Shown: positions 37,481-50,178, counted from the first letter of the stretch. The stretch: DNA of 64,000 bases from Pyrocephalus nanus (GCA_038380795.1 CM076270.1:23452001-23516000); one strand, 5' to 3'. Numbers and translations are program-made. Notes: generated by a model from the letters alone, not told the origin.

Positions 37481-38477
37481 GTAACCACTTGCTTAATCCC
37501 TGTTGCTCAAAAGGGTAAATGTGCTGCAGAGCTTACAGACCATTCAGCCCTCTGCAAATGTGTATTGATGAACAAATAAAGTGCTATTTAACTTCCCACC
37601 ATTTTTCCTCTACTTCTGCTGCAGTGCTGATTACTCTGCTCCCTAAAGCTCTCATCAAGTGGCCAACCTGCTTCCCATGAAATGGTGGTGCTGCAGAGAT
37701 TGATGAGGGAGTACAGGTTTGAAATACAGCCTGGTTGCTGCAGCATCAAGATACAGAACAGAAAAAAACATCCTTCTCTTTTAACCAGTGCAAAGTATCA
37801 TCAAATAACCTGGTCAGTTCTTTCTTTTACAATTATTGCTGAAAGGAAAGATAATTTATAGTATTTATAGATTTTGCCTCCTCTTTCTTCCAGAGGCCTC
37901 TTTGGGTTACTGAAGAGTTCTGTGTATTTGCAAGGGCATGTAACATTGGTCCTGCCTGGGGTAAAAAGGAGAAAAGGAAAACAAGGAAAACAAACTTAAT
38001 ACTGTAATTTGCCCTAGAGACTGCACAGTAGCACAGCTTTCTTAGGACACCCTGAAAGCTTGTATGTTCTCTTCATTTTGGTAACTGCAGACTGCCATAC
38101 AGAAATAATGCATGTTTTCCTGTTTTCTCACTGCCTGTCTGAGGAGAATCCTCGGTATCTTTGGTGGATTCACATTCTCAAACAATACCCCAAGCGAGTA
38201 GGAACATTTTCAGTGACTCCCCCGCCTACTCCCATGATAGCTGCAGTCTTACTCAAATGGGAAAGAATGAACTATTTGCTGTCTTCAAGACTGAGGATAG
38301 ACCATGGGAATGGAATTCAAAAATAGAAGAAAAAGCAACATTTTTATCATTGCTGCTATGGAGAATTGCATTTGGAGAACAACTACTTATCTTTTCTCTC
38401 CACAGCTGCTTTATAGCAGCTACAGATATGGAGGAGATCAGAAAGTCCTGCTCGATTTGCTTGGATCCTTCAGGGGG

Positions 38478-38765
38478 ACACTGCAGAATCACAGACTGGT
38501 TTTTGTTGGAAGGGACCAACAGATCAGGTCCTTTCAAACCTGCTGTGGTTAGGAACACCTTCCACTGAAGCAGGTTCCTCAAAGTCCCATCCAGCCTGGT
38601 CCTGGACACTTCCAGGGATGGGGCAGCCACAGCTTCTCTGGGCAGCCTGTGCCAGTGTCTCACCACGCTCACAGTGAAGATATTCTTAATAATATCTAAT
38701 CTAAAGCTACTCTCTTTCAGTTTAAAGTCATTAAACTTGGTAAAACACCCTCTGTGAGAGATGTA
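38478..38765 (-). mobile_element. CR1 LINE 3' fragment (antisense)
   Basis: Begins CAGAATCACAGACTGGTTTT, then TTGGAAGGGACC, CACTTCCAGGGATGGGGCAG, CCACAGCTTCTCTGGGCAGC, and ends in the TAATATCTAATCTAAAGC stretch. This is the classic antisense CR1 3' UTR and is less diverged than the 36.7-kb piece. Confidence 0.93.
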
Positions 38766-41556
38766 AGAGTTTCCTGGAGTGTACTGAAAGGATAAAACTA
38801 CGATTCTTATCAGAGGAGGATGCTGCAGGGGTTACCAGTGCTGCCTCACAGGCTATTTCATCAGTGCCTTGATGAGATTCACATTAGAAGTTCCCCCAGC
38901 AAAACTGAATATTGCCTCACATGGAAGATTGGGAACAGGCTCTTCCTGCCACAAGAAGTGCAGTATGAATGAACTGGGACAGTGAAGGGGAACAGGACAC
39001 TGAGCTGGCAGGGTGCATGGGGTAGGTAGGAATATGTACAGTGGCTTCTGCTCCTGATCTGGAGTGCCACCACCCACATACCTTTAGGTTCTTCAGTGGC
39101 AGCAGCAGCAGCAACCATGTTGTAGATGAGGACATCCATAGGAAAATGAATGTTCTGCAAGTCCTTATAGTTATTTCCCTGATTCAGAAAGTCAAAGCAC
39201 AGGAGGAATGATACTTGCTCGCAAAACCAAGGACAAGGTGACAAAGCAGTCCTTTCTTGGTGTGCTATTTAATTTCAGCTTTGTATGTGTGTTAGCAATC
39301 CCAGTTCCATATTGAGGTAAAACAAACTATACTATCAGAGAGCACTCTCTTAGTCCTAAGTGCTGCTGTAACACTGGCACGTTTTGCACATGGTGATATC
39401 TCGCCTTTCTGGTTTAAAACGTGTGAGCAGAAGGGTGTGGTGGCAGTTGGCTGAACATCTGAAGTACCCTGCGAGGAGGGAGAACTCGGGGGCCTCTGCT
39501 GTGACTCACAGCCCACTGCAGTCACTTCCTCCAGGTCAGACTTGTGCATGTAAGAGATCCCAGAGCGTTCAGTGACAACGGCATGGCTTGGTCACGGGTG
39601 GCACCTGTTGCAAATACACCACAGTAACTGCAGATTCCAGCGAGGTCAGGCTAGCACTGAGCTACTTAATAGAAATTATTTATTTCAGTGGTACCAAGGC
39701 TGGGTCCTGCACCCTGTGCCATTCAAATCACAGTAGTAATCTGTGTGCAGTAGCTTTCTAAATTTTCACTCTTGGAATATTTTATTCCAGTGGGTCCGAA
39801 GTAAATGTTTTGCATGTCTTGTCCAAGTCAATAAATTTGGGTTTACTGCAGATTAAGCATAAAGTTTTAAATGTAGCTTTGTTCTGTAGTTTTCTTCATG
39901 CTCATCTTGACAGGCATTTAGGTCAAAACCATCTCCTGATCTGTAAACATTTTGAAAATATGATCTAAAACAGTGTTTGTTCTTGTAAACTTGGAGTTCA
40001 TCTGAGATGGATTTGAACTGTGATTTTCCTTTTTGTTTCCCTGTAGCACCACTGCCAAACTATTACATTCTTTATAAGCAGTGCATGAAATAGAAATGCT
40101 TTTATGAAATCCTAATATCAACATTTTAGTAACTTGATTTGTATAAAATCCCAAAGCAATACATTTTCAGAAAGGGTATTTTTTAAACACCAGAACTGCA
40201 GTGACGTTATGATTCATGAGAACAGAGCAAGTAAACAGTGCTTAGAGACAGGAGGAGACACGTACTCTGTCCTCCCCTGGATCAAGAGCTGTAAATATGT
40301 CCAGAGCTAGAGCAGGTAACTTCCTCAGTTCACAGCTAAACTTCATGGTGTGATCAGTGGCTCAGATCTCAGAAGGTCGCCTCCATCAGTGCTTGACCCA
40401 GGTATCTGCAGATTGGCTGAAGCTGCCAGGGTGTTCCCAGTGTTCTCCTGCTCTTGCACCCCACAAAGCTGCACGGGCTGTTTGGAGGGCTGGGCTGTGA
40501 CTGATCTGCATTAGGCCAACAAACCCCAGAGATTCTGCAACAGAGATCCCTGGGAGAGCTCAGCCAGAACTATCTGTACAAAAGCTGCCATTATGTGTCC
40601 AAAACAGAGTCATTCCTTCCCTCTCACTAACAGTTCCGATGTCACTTGCTTGTTTTGTTGGGGTTTTTTCGGTCTCTGTGTAACACTCGTATTGTCAATA
40701 GCTACAGTTTTCACTAAACAGAGATAGGGAAATGGAATGTATTATTAAATTGCCTCAGGTGCCTTAGAAAATTTTAATAAATATAGACAGGAGTGAAAAA
40801 TAGGAGTATATTTTATGTTTTTTTTTTGATTTGTGAGTATTTTGTAAACTTCAAAATGAGATTCAGACATTCCATTAAGGCCTGGGTTACGTTTCCCTGT
40901 TAAGTTCTTGTTCTTGAGCTGTAAACAGAGGCCTTCCTTTGAAATGTGTAAGGGCACAAACTAAACAGCTGTTGCCTTGTGCTTAGTTTGTCCTTATCTC
41001 ACTGTATAAAGAAATATGGGCAACTTTTCAAGGTCAGCTGCATCCACCAACTTTCAGTGGTAGATTATTACTACGCTAATCTACATATGAACCCCTCCCA
41101 GCATTCCTTCTCCTCCTGTCTGCACTGAGTTCTAAGAGAAAGGAACAGTTCAGATTGTATGCCAGCGAAAATGGTGCAGTACCTGTAGGAATGTTTCACA
41201 TCCAATACAGAATGAAAAAGTACAGTATAGGTCATTTGTTCCATTATCAAATTAGTAACTGCTTTTCAATCTCTGTTACTTTTGCTATTTATTTTAGAAT
41301 TTTTTTATAAATATGTTAACATCCACGTCTAAAGAAATCACCATGGTGTAGTGATAATTACAGAAAGTAACCTGTCAGCAATGAAATTTTAGATTTCAGG
41401 GCTGTAATATTTCAGAAATCACCTCATATTTGGTAATATAACAGACTAAATTGCTTCAGGTTTTTTTTTTTTTTCCCCAAATTTGATCTCATTGCTTTAA
41501 GTGGTGCAGAATGAAGCTCTTTTCAGAATCTGCCTAGCAACAAGAGCTGCTCTCTC

Positions 41557-41570
41557 TCCCTCTAGTGGAG
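41557..41570 (-). promoter_or_regulatory. CTCF-like motif, reverse orientation
   Basis: TCCCTCTAGTGGAG reads CTCCACTAGAGGGA on the minus strand, close to the CTCF core CCA-C/G-T/C-AGAGGG. It is less GC-rich at the 3' end than the other two sites. Confidence 0.4.
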
Positions 41571-43976
41571 GATAATAAAACAGTTTTCTTTCCATTTTTC
41601 CATACGTAAACCATCAAATAATGTTGTCAGAGGTTGAAAGCTTTTCTGAAGGAGACTATATTGTAATTTGTGTTTACTGCATAACATAAATGCTATACGA
41701 ATAGCATTGTAATGTTTTATGTTTGCATATTAATATTTTTCTGCAAGTGTGCTGTTTTTAAAGTGATTCTATGGATTGTAAAATATTTATACATGTAACT
41801 ATTTACAGATATTGAGACACTTTCTAAAAAAAACAATATAGGCCTGGAAGTTAACACTAAAAATAACTCCTAATCTCAAAAGTAAAATACAATATGCTTA
41901 ATGTTTAACACAGGAGGAGCTTGCTTGGTATTTGCCAGATTGATCCTCAGTTTAAAAATGAAGTACTTAAATTATAAACTTTTTATTTTAGCCCAAAGTG
42001 CTTTCAGTATTTGTGGTGTTCACCTTAAAAGGAGTGCCACAATATTTGGATGCAATGTGTATCTTCTTTTTATAATGAGATGCTGCAATCTACTGCTTTG
42101 TTTCAGTCTCCTAATAAACAAATTTTTAAAGAACATCATAAACATCTTCCAAGCATTTAGTATTCACTGGGAGCACAAACTGCTTATGTAAGTAAAGATT
42201 TACAGGACTAAGTCAATAATTAGGGGAGTAGAAAATACTTCTTATGTACACTGATTAAACAAGATATGCCCATAATTACTCCACTTCTGGTTTCCAAAAT
42301 ATACCAAGATCATCGTTTCTTGGCTGGATTCCTATTGCTGTTTACCAGGGGCAAGTTTGGTTTCTAATTCTGTTGCTGAGCTTCTTTTTAGCATATTTTT
42401 TTATCTTGTGTTGGTTTTTTTTTTCTTTTTTTCTTTCCCTTCCCTGTTGCCACACAACACTTCACACAGGTAGGTGGGGAAGCTGTCAGTCCAAGGGGAT
42501 CTGTAGGCACATGCAGGTAACTTGAGAGTCTTCAACTTTTGGGAGAGGCACTTTCCCACCTGCAAAGTCACTGCCTTGCACCGAGCGTGTCACTGTGAGC
42601 ATTTCAGTTCAGTTTCACTGGAATTTGTGTGTTTGTTGTTCTTACCGGGTCACTAAAGGGTAACAAAGCTGCCTGACAAGAAGTGTTGGGCGACAATTCT
42701 GGGTTGCCACTGTCTCACTCAAGAACCAGCAGAAAGGAGATCTCTGAGTAGGTGGCAGAGCTTTTATTTCCTTGCACGGAGCAGTGACTCCACAGGACTG
42801 TGGTGCAATGAGTCAGTCGAATTGTAATTGCTTTAAGAAGCACAGAAACTTGGAGAGGGGGGTGAAATAGCGCGCTGAGAGATGATACAGGAGAGATGGT
42901 GGAAATGCCAGCAGGGCCTTCTATCTGCACTTAAAATTCTCCTCCAGCATGAGGAAGAGAGGTAACGAGGGGACAGAGGGATGTGTGAGACAGTGTTTGT
43001 GTGGCCACCCAGCTGCTCCGCACTTTCATCCTGAAAGAGATAGGCTGGCATAAATGCATCCCAGGCTCGGGAATCTGGCAAAATGTTTAAGGCTCGGTTA
43101 GTTTGTGTTGTTTTAGGGAGGGTGACAGAGAACAAAAAGCAGAGGAGCAAAGCGTGAAAGGGACATTTGTCCACTCACTGTATTATCAGATGGAGAGAAC
43201 TAATAGATTGCTGGACAGGATAATGCCATAATGTCATCCCACACGCCAGCCTGCAGCCGTGGGTTGTGTTTTCCCAAATGCTCATTCCTTTCCATTCAGT
43301 GCAATAAGAATGTAATAAACATTGTTATTTGAGGAAGAGCAAGGGCGTGGGCTCCCGGGGCGTTCATTCAAGCTCTTCACTTCGCCCTGGTTGCAAAATG
43401 GACTCTGGGGCTCCAGTGGCCGGTGCTGCAGGAGGCCCTGGCACATGCTGGAGGTGGCACCAAACAGACTGGATGGAAAACACAAACTCATAAATGTCCT
43501 CTCATTTAAACCAGTTGGTCATCTGTGGGGTTGCATTAATAGGGCATGCAAATGTGATTTTAATACAACTTTATTGCACGTTAAGGAAGGAAATGGTTGT
43601 TAACTTCTGTAAGTTATCATTTTAGAAGTACTTTTTGTTTGTGATTTGAAATGGTTTTTCACCCAATTAATGTGTTCCTCACACTGGGATGATGGTTATT
43701 TCAGCCTCGGAATAATTCCGTCTCTAAGGTTGAGTATTGCAGACCTTCTTCTCAAGATTTTCTTCAAGAAGGCACGTGCTTTATTCAGCTCATTTCATTA
43801 CTGACCCCACAGTTCCGCCTGTTTGTACCTTTCGATGCATTTCTTAACAGAAATGCAATGCGACTGTAATGAGGAGCTATAATTAGTATTAATGAGGCTT
43901 CCTGGAAGGAGCAGTCACCACAACATTTTACCGTCTCTAAAAATAATAATAATGTTCCAGCGCCTCTGGCTGCCTC

Positions 43977-44892
43977 CGATCCCAGAGCGGGGTCGGTGTC
44001 TCCTCAATCCCGGTCGGTGTCCCCTCAATCCCGGTGCGGGATCGGTGTCCCCTCAGTCCCGGAGCGGGGTCGGTGTCCCCTCAATCCCGGTCGGTGTCCC
44101 CTCAATCCCGGTGCGGGATCGGTGTCCCCTCAGTCCCGGAGCGGGGTCGGTGTCCCCTCAGTCCCGGAGCGGGGTCGGTGTCCCCTCCATCCCGGAGCGG
44201 GGTCGGTGTCCCCTCAGTCCCGGAGCGGGGTCGGTGTCCCCTCAGTCCCGGAGCGGGGTCGGTGTCCCCTCAATCCCGGTCGGTGTCCCCTCAGTCCCGG
44301 AGCGGGGTCGGTGTCCCCTCAATCCCGGTCGGTGTCCCCTCAGTCCCGGAGCGGGGTCGGTGTCCCCTCCATCCCGGAGCGGGGTCGGTGTCCCCTCAGT
44401 CCCGGAGCGGGGTCGGTGTCCCCTCAGTCCCGGAGCGGGGTCGGTGTCCCCTCCATCCCGGAGCGGGGTCGGTGTCCCCTCAATCCCGGAGCGGGGTCGG
44501 TGTCCCCTCAATCCCGGTCGGTGTCCCCTCAATCCCGGAGCGGGGTCGGTGTCCCCTCAGTCCCGGAGCGGGGTCGGTGTCCCCTCAATCCCGGTCGGTG
44601 TCCCCTCCGTCCCGGAGCGGGGTCGGTGTCCCCTCAATCCCGGTCGGTGTCCCCTCAATCCCGGAGCGGGGTCGGTGTCCCCTCAGTCCCGGAGCGGGGT
44701 CGGTGTCCCCTCAATCCCGGTCGGTGTCCCCTCCGTCCCGGAGCGGGGTCGGTGTCCCCTCAATCCCGGTCGGTGTCCCCTCAGTCCCGGTGTGGGGTCG
44801 GTGTCCCCTCCATCCCGGAGCGGGGTCGGTGTCCCCTCAGTCCCGGTGTGGGGTCGGTGTCCCCTCAGTCCCAGAGCGGGGTCGGTGTCCCC
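43977..44892. repeat. 28/21-bp GC-rich minisatellite, about 35 copies
   Basis: The long unit is CCCGGAGCGGGGTCGGTGTC plus CCCTC(A/C)(A/G)T, 28 bases. The short unit is CCCGGTCGGTGTCCCCTCAAT, 21 bases, lacking seven bases of the long unit. Long and short units are interspersed with single-base variants (caat, cagt, ccat, ccgt). I count about 35 occurrences of GGTGTC(C/T)CCTC. The repeat is stop-free in several frames, giving spurious open frames of more than 350 codons. It directly abuts the CpG island and exon 1 of the unidentified gene. Confidence 0.96.
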
Positions 44893-44948
44893 CCCGAGGC
44901 CCCTCATGGCGCGGAGCCAGCGGGGGCTCCGTGTGGGCCCCGCCCGCC

Positions 44949-44963
44949 CCGCCAGGGGGCGCC
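44949..44963 (+). promoter_or_regulatory. CTCF-like motif at a start codon
   Basis: CCGCCAGGGGGCGCC matches the CTCF core very well, forward on the + strand. It ends one base before the ATG at 44964, so the last bases also form the Kozak context. Confidence 0.6.
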
Positions 44964-45097
44964 ATGGCGCAGCGGCCGCCTGAGGGGCTGCCCCGGGCGG
45001 TGCCGCGGCCCGGCCGTGTCCCCGCCATGCGGGACCGGCACCGGGACCGGCACCGGGAGCTCCTCCGGCCGCTTTTCGTGCCCGACACGGGCAGCAG
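44964..45097 (+). CDS. Unidentified gene, exon 1 (start codon exon)
   Basis: The ATG at 44964 has an ideal Kozak context (GCGCCATGG). The frame reads MAQRPPEGLPRAVPRPGRVP, then MRDRHRDRHRELLRPLF and VPDTGS, and reaches CAG|GTCCGT in phase 2. The N-terminal part is arginine- and proline-rich with an RDRH direct repeat. I do not recognise the family. The gene call rests on CpG-island context and on exon 2 continuing in the right phase. The frame stays open leftwards through the minisatellite to about 44034, so an earlier start cannot be excluded. The donor GTCCGT is weak apart from G at +5. Confidence 0.5.
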
Positions 45098-48000
45098 GTC
45101 CGTGGGGACCGCCCGGTGCGGCTGTGACACGGCACACCGGGCCGGCGCTTCGGGCGCTGCGCGTCGGCAGTGACGGCAGCGACACCAGCGCAGTGACAGC
45201 GGGTCGGGCTGGGGCCGGACACCCTGCAGGTTCTGGGAATGCTGAAATGTTTGGTTCGTTAGTATTTATTTGGTCAAAAATCCAACCGAAAATGTTGCTA
45301 CTTCGGATGTAGCAAATTAGATTAAAAATGCATTTTAAATCCTGTATTAATTTCTCTTACGCTGATGCCAATTTATTGAAGTTTTGATGGGCAATTTAAG
45401 TAAGGCCACTATAGGAAATGGGGGGATTATGGCTGAACACATAATTAGTCTGTATCCTTGGAATTCTATAAAACTTTGCTGCACTGAATGGCAGCTGTTA
45501 ATGCTTGTGGAGTATCTTTAGTATGCACGACTCATAGTACTTTGCAAATCATTAAAACATGACATTGTTTCACAAACAATGCCCTGTACGTCACAGAGGA
45601 GCCAAGACACACACTGGGAACAGACTGCTGACACGACAGAAATAATGAGCTCGTCCTCTGCCCCCATTTTGGTGACTCTGACCCAAAAAGTGGGTACTGC
45701 TTGATAGGCCAAAAATCAGGACCTCTCAGGAGGTTACAAGTTGCTCGCAGGAAACCTTAGAATCTCTGGTGTTCACGTCAGGCTCAGAAAACTATCCATG
45801 GTTTCGATGTTTATTGAAATACACCTGACATCTGTTAGAAAGGAGGGATCCTCGCTGTCAGCTGTGCTATTCTGAGAGCACAGAACGCAGTACAGCGAGC
45901 ACACGCAAAGCCTGACCTTTGTGTCAAAGTTAAATGACCCTGCTCCTTCTCCCTGCAGTTCTGGAGAGGTGGCGAAGCTGCTGGGTTTCACCACTGACTT
46001 GATCCTCACCTTTTGAGAAAAAATATTGTGGACTAACTAGGAAGACCACTAAGTGATGAGGTCTTCATTTTCCATAGTTCCAGCAGCTTTACAGAACCGC
46101 ATCTAAGCTCACTCTGTCGGTAGCCAACTGCAAGCCCTTGTTGCCTTTTGCAGAGTCACCATCAAGGCCCTTGGCCTGATTCTGCCAGAGAGAGCTCCAG
46201 GCAGTTTTAGATATCTGTTCTCACAATATCACTTGTCAGGCCGAGGTTTTGGCTTACAGAAGATCAGAAAGAAGAACAGTCACCAACCCATTGCCAAGCC
46301 ATCATTTCAGTGGGAGAGCACAGCAAAAGAAAACTGTTACTACATCTTTCAAACGTTACATTATTTTAACTATTTCACCCTCAGTGTTATGTGCCATTTG
46401 TTAAAGTTCATTTAGAAACAGAAGGAAAAAACCTCCTACACGCTGATAAAAAATGGGTTTTGAAATACTTTAGTTATAATAAATAATTAAATAAATTGGA
46501 GAGAAGCCTGGATTATGTAAATATGTACACTATGAAAATTGCCAGTAGATACATAGAGAGTCTCATGAAAGACACAAGTCTCATTATTGCCCACAACCCA
46601 GGACCAAGTGAACACATATGACCCTGATCCTGCAATTGCACATCTGGACCCAAAACCATACTGAGAATTTTTCTGGATTTTTTTTTTTTTTCATATATTT
46701 ACAGAGCTGGATTTGCATTTAAACTTGCTGCCTATTTTAGGTCTCTTGTTTTGAGAGGTATGATGAGTTACTATTTTTTAAATATTTTAGAAGTCTTATG
46801 TCCATCTGCTTTGTTCCTTCTGAACTCCTGGCCTATTTAAGATGTTTCAAATTCGACACCTGAAAATCGAGATGCTAATGACTTGTGACGCTTTGATAGC
46901 AGTGCAGTGTGTTGCACCGATAAATGTAATTTGATTTACATCTTTCTTAGTGCAGCTAACAGTTTTGCCTGCAGTGAGCTGGGGTGGCCTGCAGCTGCTC
47001 GGCTGAAATCTGGGGGAGTCTTGGGGCTCTGAGGGCAGCACGAGCCGGGCTGTGCTCTAACCTAGAGACCATACTGAGCCGGGCATGAAATCATTGTATT
47101 AGTCAGAACAATGAGGAGGCAGAAGCACAGCTAAATTTGAGGCTTTAAGGATCTGACTCATTCCGTTTCTGGTGCAAGGAGGTGCAAATTGCACTTCCTG
47201 ATTGTGCTGCGCACCCACCAAACCCCAATTACAGCGCACCCCAAACGTGCTGTGCTCTGCAGAGCCCCACTCAATCCCTCAGCACGTACTCCTGTCACCT
47301 GCTCATGTCGCTCTCGTGGCTCACGCACCATTTGGAAGCTGATGTTTGCAGGGTGTTAGCTGGAAGATGGCTGTGTGTTGCTGCAACTCTCCTTGCCGGT
47401 TTTGCAGCCTTTGCCACGCAGAGAGCCCGGTGTGTAGTGCTGGTACCCCGAGAGTCTACGGTTGGACAATCACCTGACACATGCAGGGCCCCCATCCTCT
47501 CTGCTGGCACTGTCCATGGGGGTTTTTTTCTCAGAGATAGCAATAATATGGCTTCTCAGACACGTTCTATCTGTTCCATCCACCAGAATATTTTATTACC
47601 CCAATTCCGTACAATTATATTAAAAAAGAAAAAAAAAAAAAGCCCAAAGCTGTTGTTGTTGTAGTCATGTGGGTCAGATCCTCAGCATGAAGAAGCAGCC
47701 AGGGGAAATTCTGAAACTCTGCCTGCAGGTCTGTGGTGGTCACAGCAAAGGAGGAGCTCTCAAGGACAAGTCAGAGAAGATGGTAGCCAGGCTTTACCCA
47801 GTGCCCTTGTCGTTCCTGGTGCAGACACCCCTGCCTGCAGCTGCCACTGAACCTCTCTTGAACCTCCCTGGACAAATGGAAGGCCACAGGACTCCATAAA
47901 AACACCAGTAATTCAGTCTCAGGTGCTGAACTGAGTCATAAGCAGTGAGAATGATGTAGAGCTCAATCACCCCTTTCATCTTGCTTAGCTGAACTTACCT

Positions 48001-48803
48001 TACTGAGCATAGACCTTGTTAAGAATCAGTTAATCTATTTACCATGGGCTGTTCTATTCCCTATTCCTTCTCATATTATTTTTAATATTCCACTAGGAAA
48101 GAGGATTTATTTCTAAAATCTTTTTAGACATTCCTTAGAAAAGTTTGAAACAGCTTTGAAGTCTTATCTTTGTGCTGTTTAAGTTGGCTGAAGGGACAGG
48201 TGAGGTGAACTACATGCAATTAAATAGTTTATATAATTCACGGCATAAGAAAGATATAAAAAGCTCTTTTTTTTTTTTTCTTTTTTACTATTCTAGCTGG
48301 TGGAAGAAAGATTTTTATGAGGTTTTTAGAGGGGAATGCTAAAAAACGTATTGGGAACCCGAAGAATATTGACAGAGTGATCGATTGTCCTCTCCAAATA
48401 ACAATGAAAAAAAACATTGATGGTGTATGTTCCCTTTTCTGTGAATCAGAGCAGCCAAATTGCACACAATATGTCTTAGGCTATTAAAAGGTATTCTCCT
48501 TAACACAACTAATTAATTAGGAGAATTACATTATAAGTAAGAGGATCTGAGTTTTGTTACTTTGTTTCTCTACAATTTTAGGCCACATTAAATCTACAAT
48601 AGCTATGAGGTTATTTATTACAATATTTGTATCTCTTGCTATTACTTTTTTGAGTCTGGTGGCATAAAAAAATTGTAAATGCCTGAAGAAGGACTCACAT
48701 TCTAAATAAGTAATGGCATCGTAGACATTTTGGTTTTAAAGTGACTTTTCTCTTTTAGCTTCTCTTTAATTTCTCTTGCTTCTTTTGCTTCTTCTTTTAC
48801 AAG
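45098..48803. other. Putative first intron of the unidentified gene
   Basis: It contains no other convincing coding segment. A TGACCTTTG nuclear-receptor half-site-like element occurs near 45914, and poly-A/poly-T runs are present. Open frames at 47182-47664 and 46233-46415 show no family features. Confidence 0.35.
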
Positions 48804-48878
48804 GAGCAGTATTTTAGCAACACAGAGAAGGAAACAGATGCATGAACTACTCCAGGTTCAACAGAGACAAAATACAAG
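48804..48878 (+). CDS. Unidentified gene, exon 2
   Basis: Exactly 75 nt, with a long pyrimidine tract ending TTCTTCTTTTACAAG as acceptor and GTAGGT as donor. In phase 2 it reads SSILATQRRKQMHELLQVQQ then RQNT, a basic and glutamine-rich amphipathic helix. The other two frames contain or quickly meet stops (TGA in GCATGA for one). Entry phase 2 equals the exit phase of exon 1, and exit is again phase 2. Joined, exons 1 and 2 read continuously through DTGSR-SSILATQ. The helix could be part of a coiled coil, but I cannot name a family. Confidence 0.58.
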
Positions 48879-50117
48879 GTAGGTTAACTTTTTAGAATAT
48901 ACAGTCAAGTTATTATCCTTAAATTATCAGGTGCTGGTAGGCATGAGTGTACTGTTGAAATGGATATCTTTTTTTTGAGTTCATGTTTTCCAACTAGAAG
49001 TCTGGATATTCCCTACATAAAATTCCTCTCAATAAAGGGATGAATTTAAGACTGCAGTTTGTGTTACACTCAAAGAATGAAACTACACCCAGCAGCCTAA
49101 ACATCAAAAGAGTGGGAATGCCCCAGATTGTTTATCTCAGAAGAAAGAAAAACTATTTCTGAGAGAGACACTTTTATGCTTAAACTCTGCAAGATATATT
49201 TGAAAATTACTCTTAATATTCTTCAGTCAGTCTGCTCCCTAAGATTTGAGTCATATATGCCTTTAAATATTGCCTCAGTAAGTTCAAACTTACACAATTT
49301 TCCTACTTCTGACTTTTATTTAGTTCATCATTCTCATAATTTAAGTTCACCAAATTCCTATACTCCATCTGTATTGTGAACCTTCTCCAAATGATGTTCC
49401 TTAAATTTGAAAATAGATCATTGGTACAGAACCAAAATACTTTTGAATGTGTCCTGTCTTCTAAACACTTTATCTATAGCTAAAAACATTCCTTTTCATG
49501 AGTGTGAATAAAACTGCAACACAAGCTGGAAAGCATTCAGCATCAATGCCCACACTTCCATCTCAGGCCTACTTTGTTATTTTGCATAAGTCCCAAAATG
49601 AAAGAGTTTTACTTTTATAGATAGTCTAATTAAAAACTCCAAATGACATCTGTGGTGCTTTTAAAATGAAGCTTTAACTTTATGTATAAACAATGCTGAT
49701 GCACAGACAGATTTCATTTCCTATCAGTGTTAACATTCTTTAAGCGTTTGCAATACTGGAAAATCTGGGAGATGAAGATTTCTGTGTGTTGTGGGTAAAC
49801 AGGCCCCATGCCTGCAAGGTATCTAAACCAGCACACAGATCTGAACTGCAGAGAAGACCCTTTAACCACTGTTTTCTTTTGCCCATCCATAGGAAATGAC
49901 CAACTGATAGATGAATGACTAAGCTCAGCATTCCTTATTTATGCACATAGAAAGCTGACTTTCTAGGGCTCCTGACAACCACAGGGGTCAGTGGTTTAAT
50001 TCTACCACGTGTATTCTGAGTAACCTAACAAAAACAAGAGCAGTTTTCTGCTTATTTAGTGCATACTTGCAACGAGTTCATTGTTCTACACAACAAATGG
50101 AAGGTTGAGTGCCTGCT

Positions 50118-50178
50118 GTATACATATATATATAAATATATAAATACATATATATACACACACACATATATATATTTA
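50118..50178. repeat. Compound (TA)/(CA) microsatellite
   Basis: Alternating TATATA, TAAATA and CACACACA blocks over about 60 bases, directly visible. Confidence 0.85.

Larger units (their letters stand above)
34561..43900. other. Intergenic interval between SLC16A14 and the unidentified + strand gene
   Basis: No coding exon with homology is visible. Contents: two CR1 antisense fragments, poly-T runs, and a CTCF-like motif at 41557-41570. Open frames such as 35102-35317 and 41901-42191 show no family features or splice context. Confidence 0.5.
44893..45200. promoter_or_regulatory. CpG island at the start of the unidentified + strand gene
   Basis: The dense CpG sequence includes GC boxes (CCCCGCCCGCCCCGCC at 44938-44953) and a CTCF-like core, and ends abruptly near 45.2 kb. 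Together with a Kozak-context ATG and an in-phase downstream exon it suggests a promoter. The minisatellite on its left makes the true island edge ambiguous. Confidence 0.6.

Noticed and set aside
43892..45312. Overlapping + strand open frames of 363-438 codons
   Set aside because: They are the stop-free 28/21-bp minisatellite read in three frames. Only the last part of one frame, from 44964, is kept as a possible exon.
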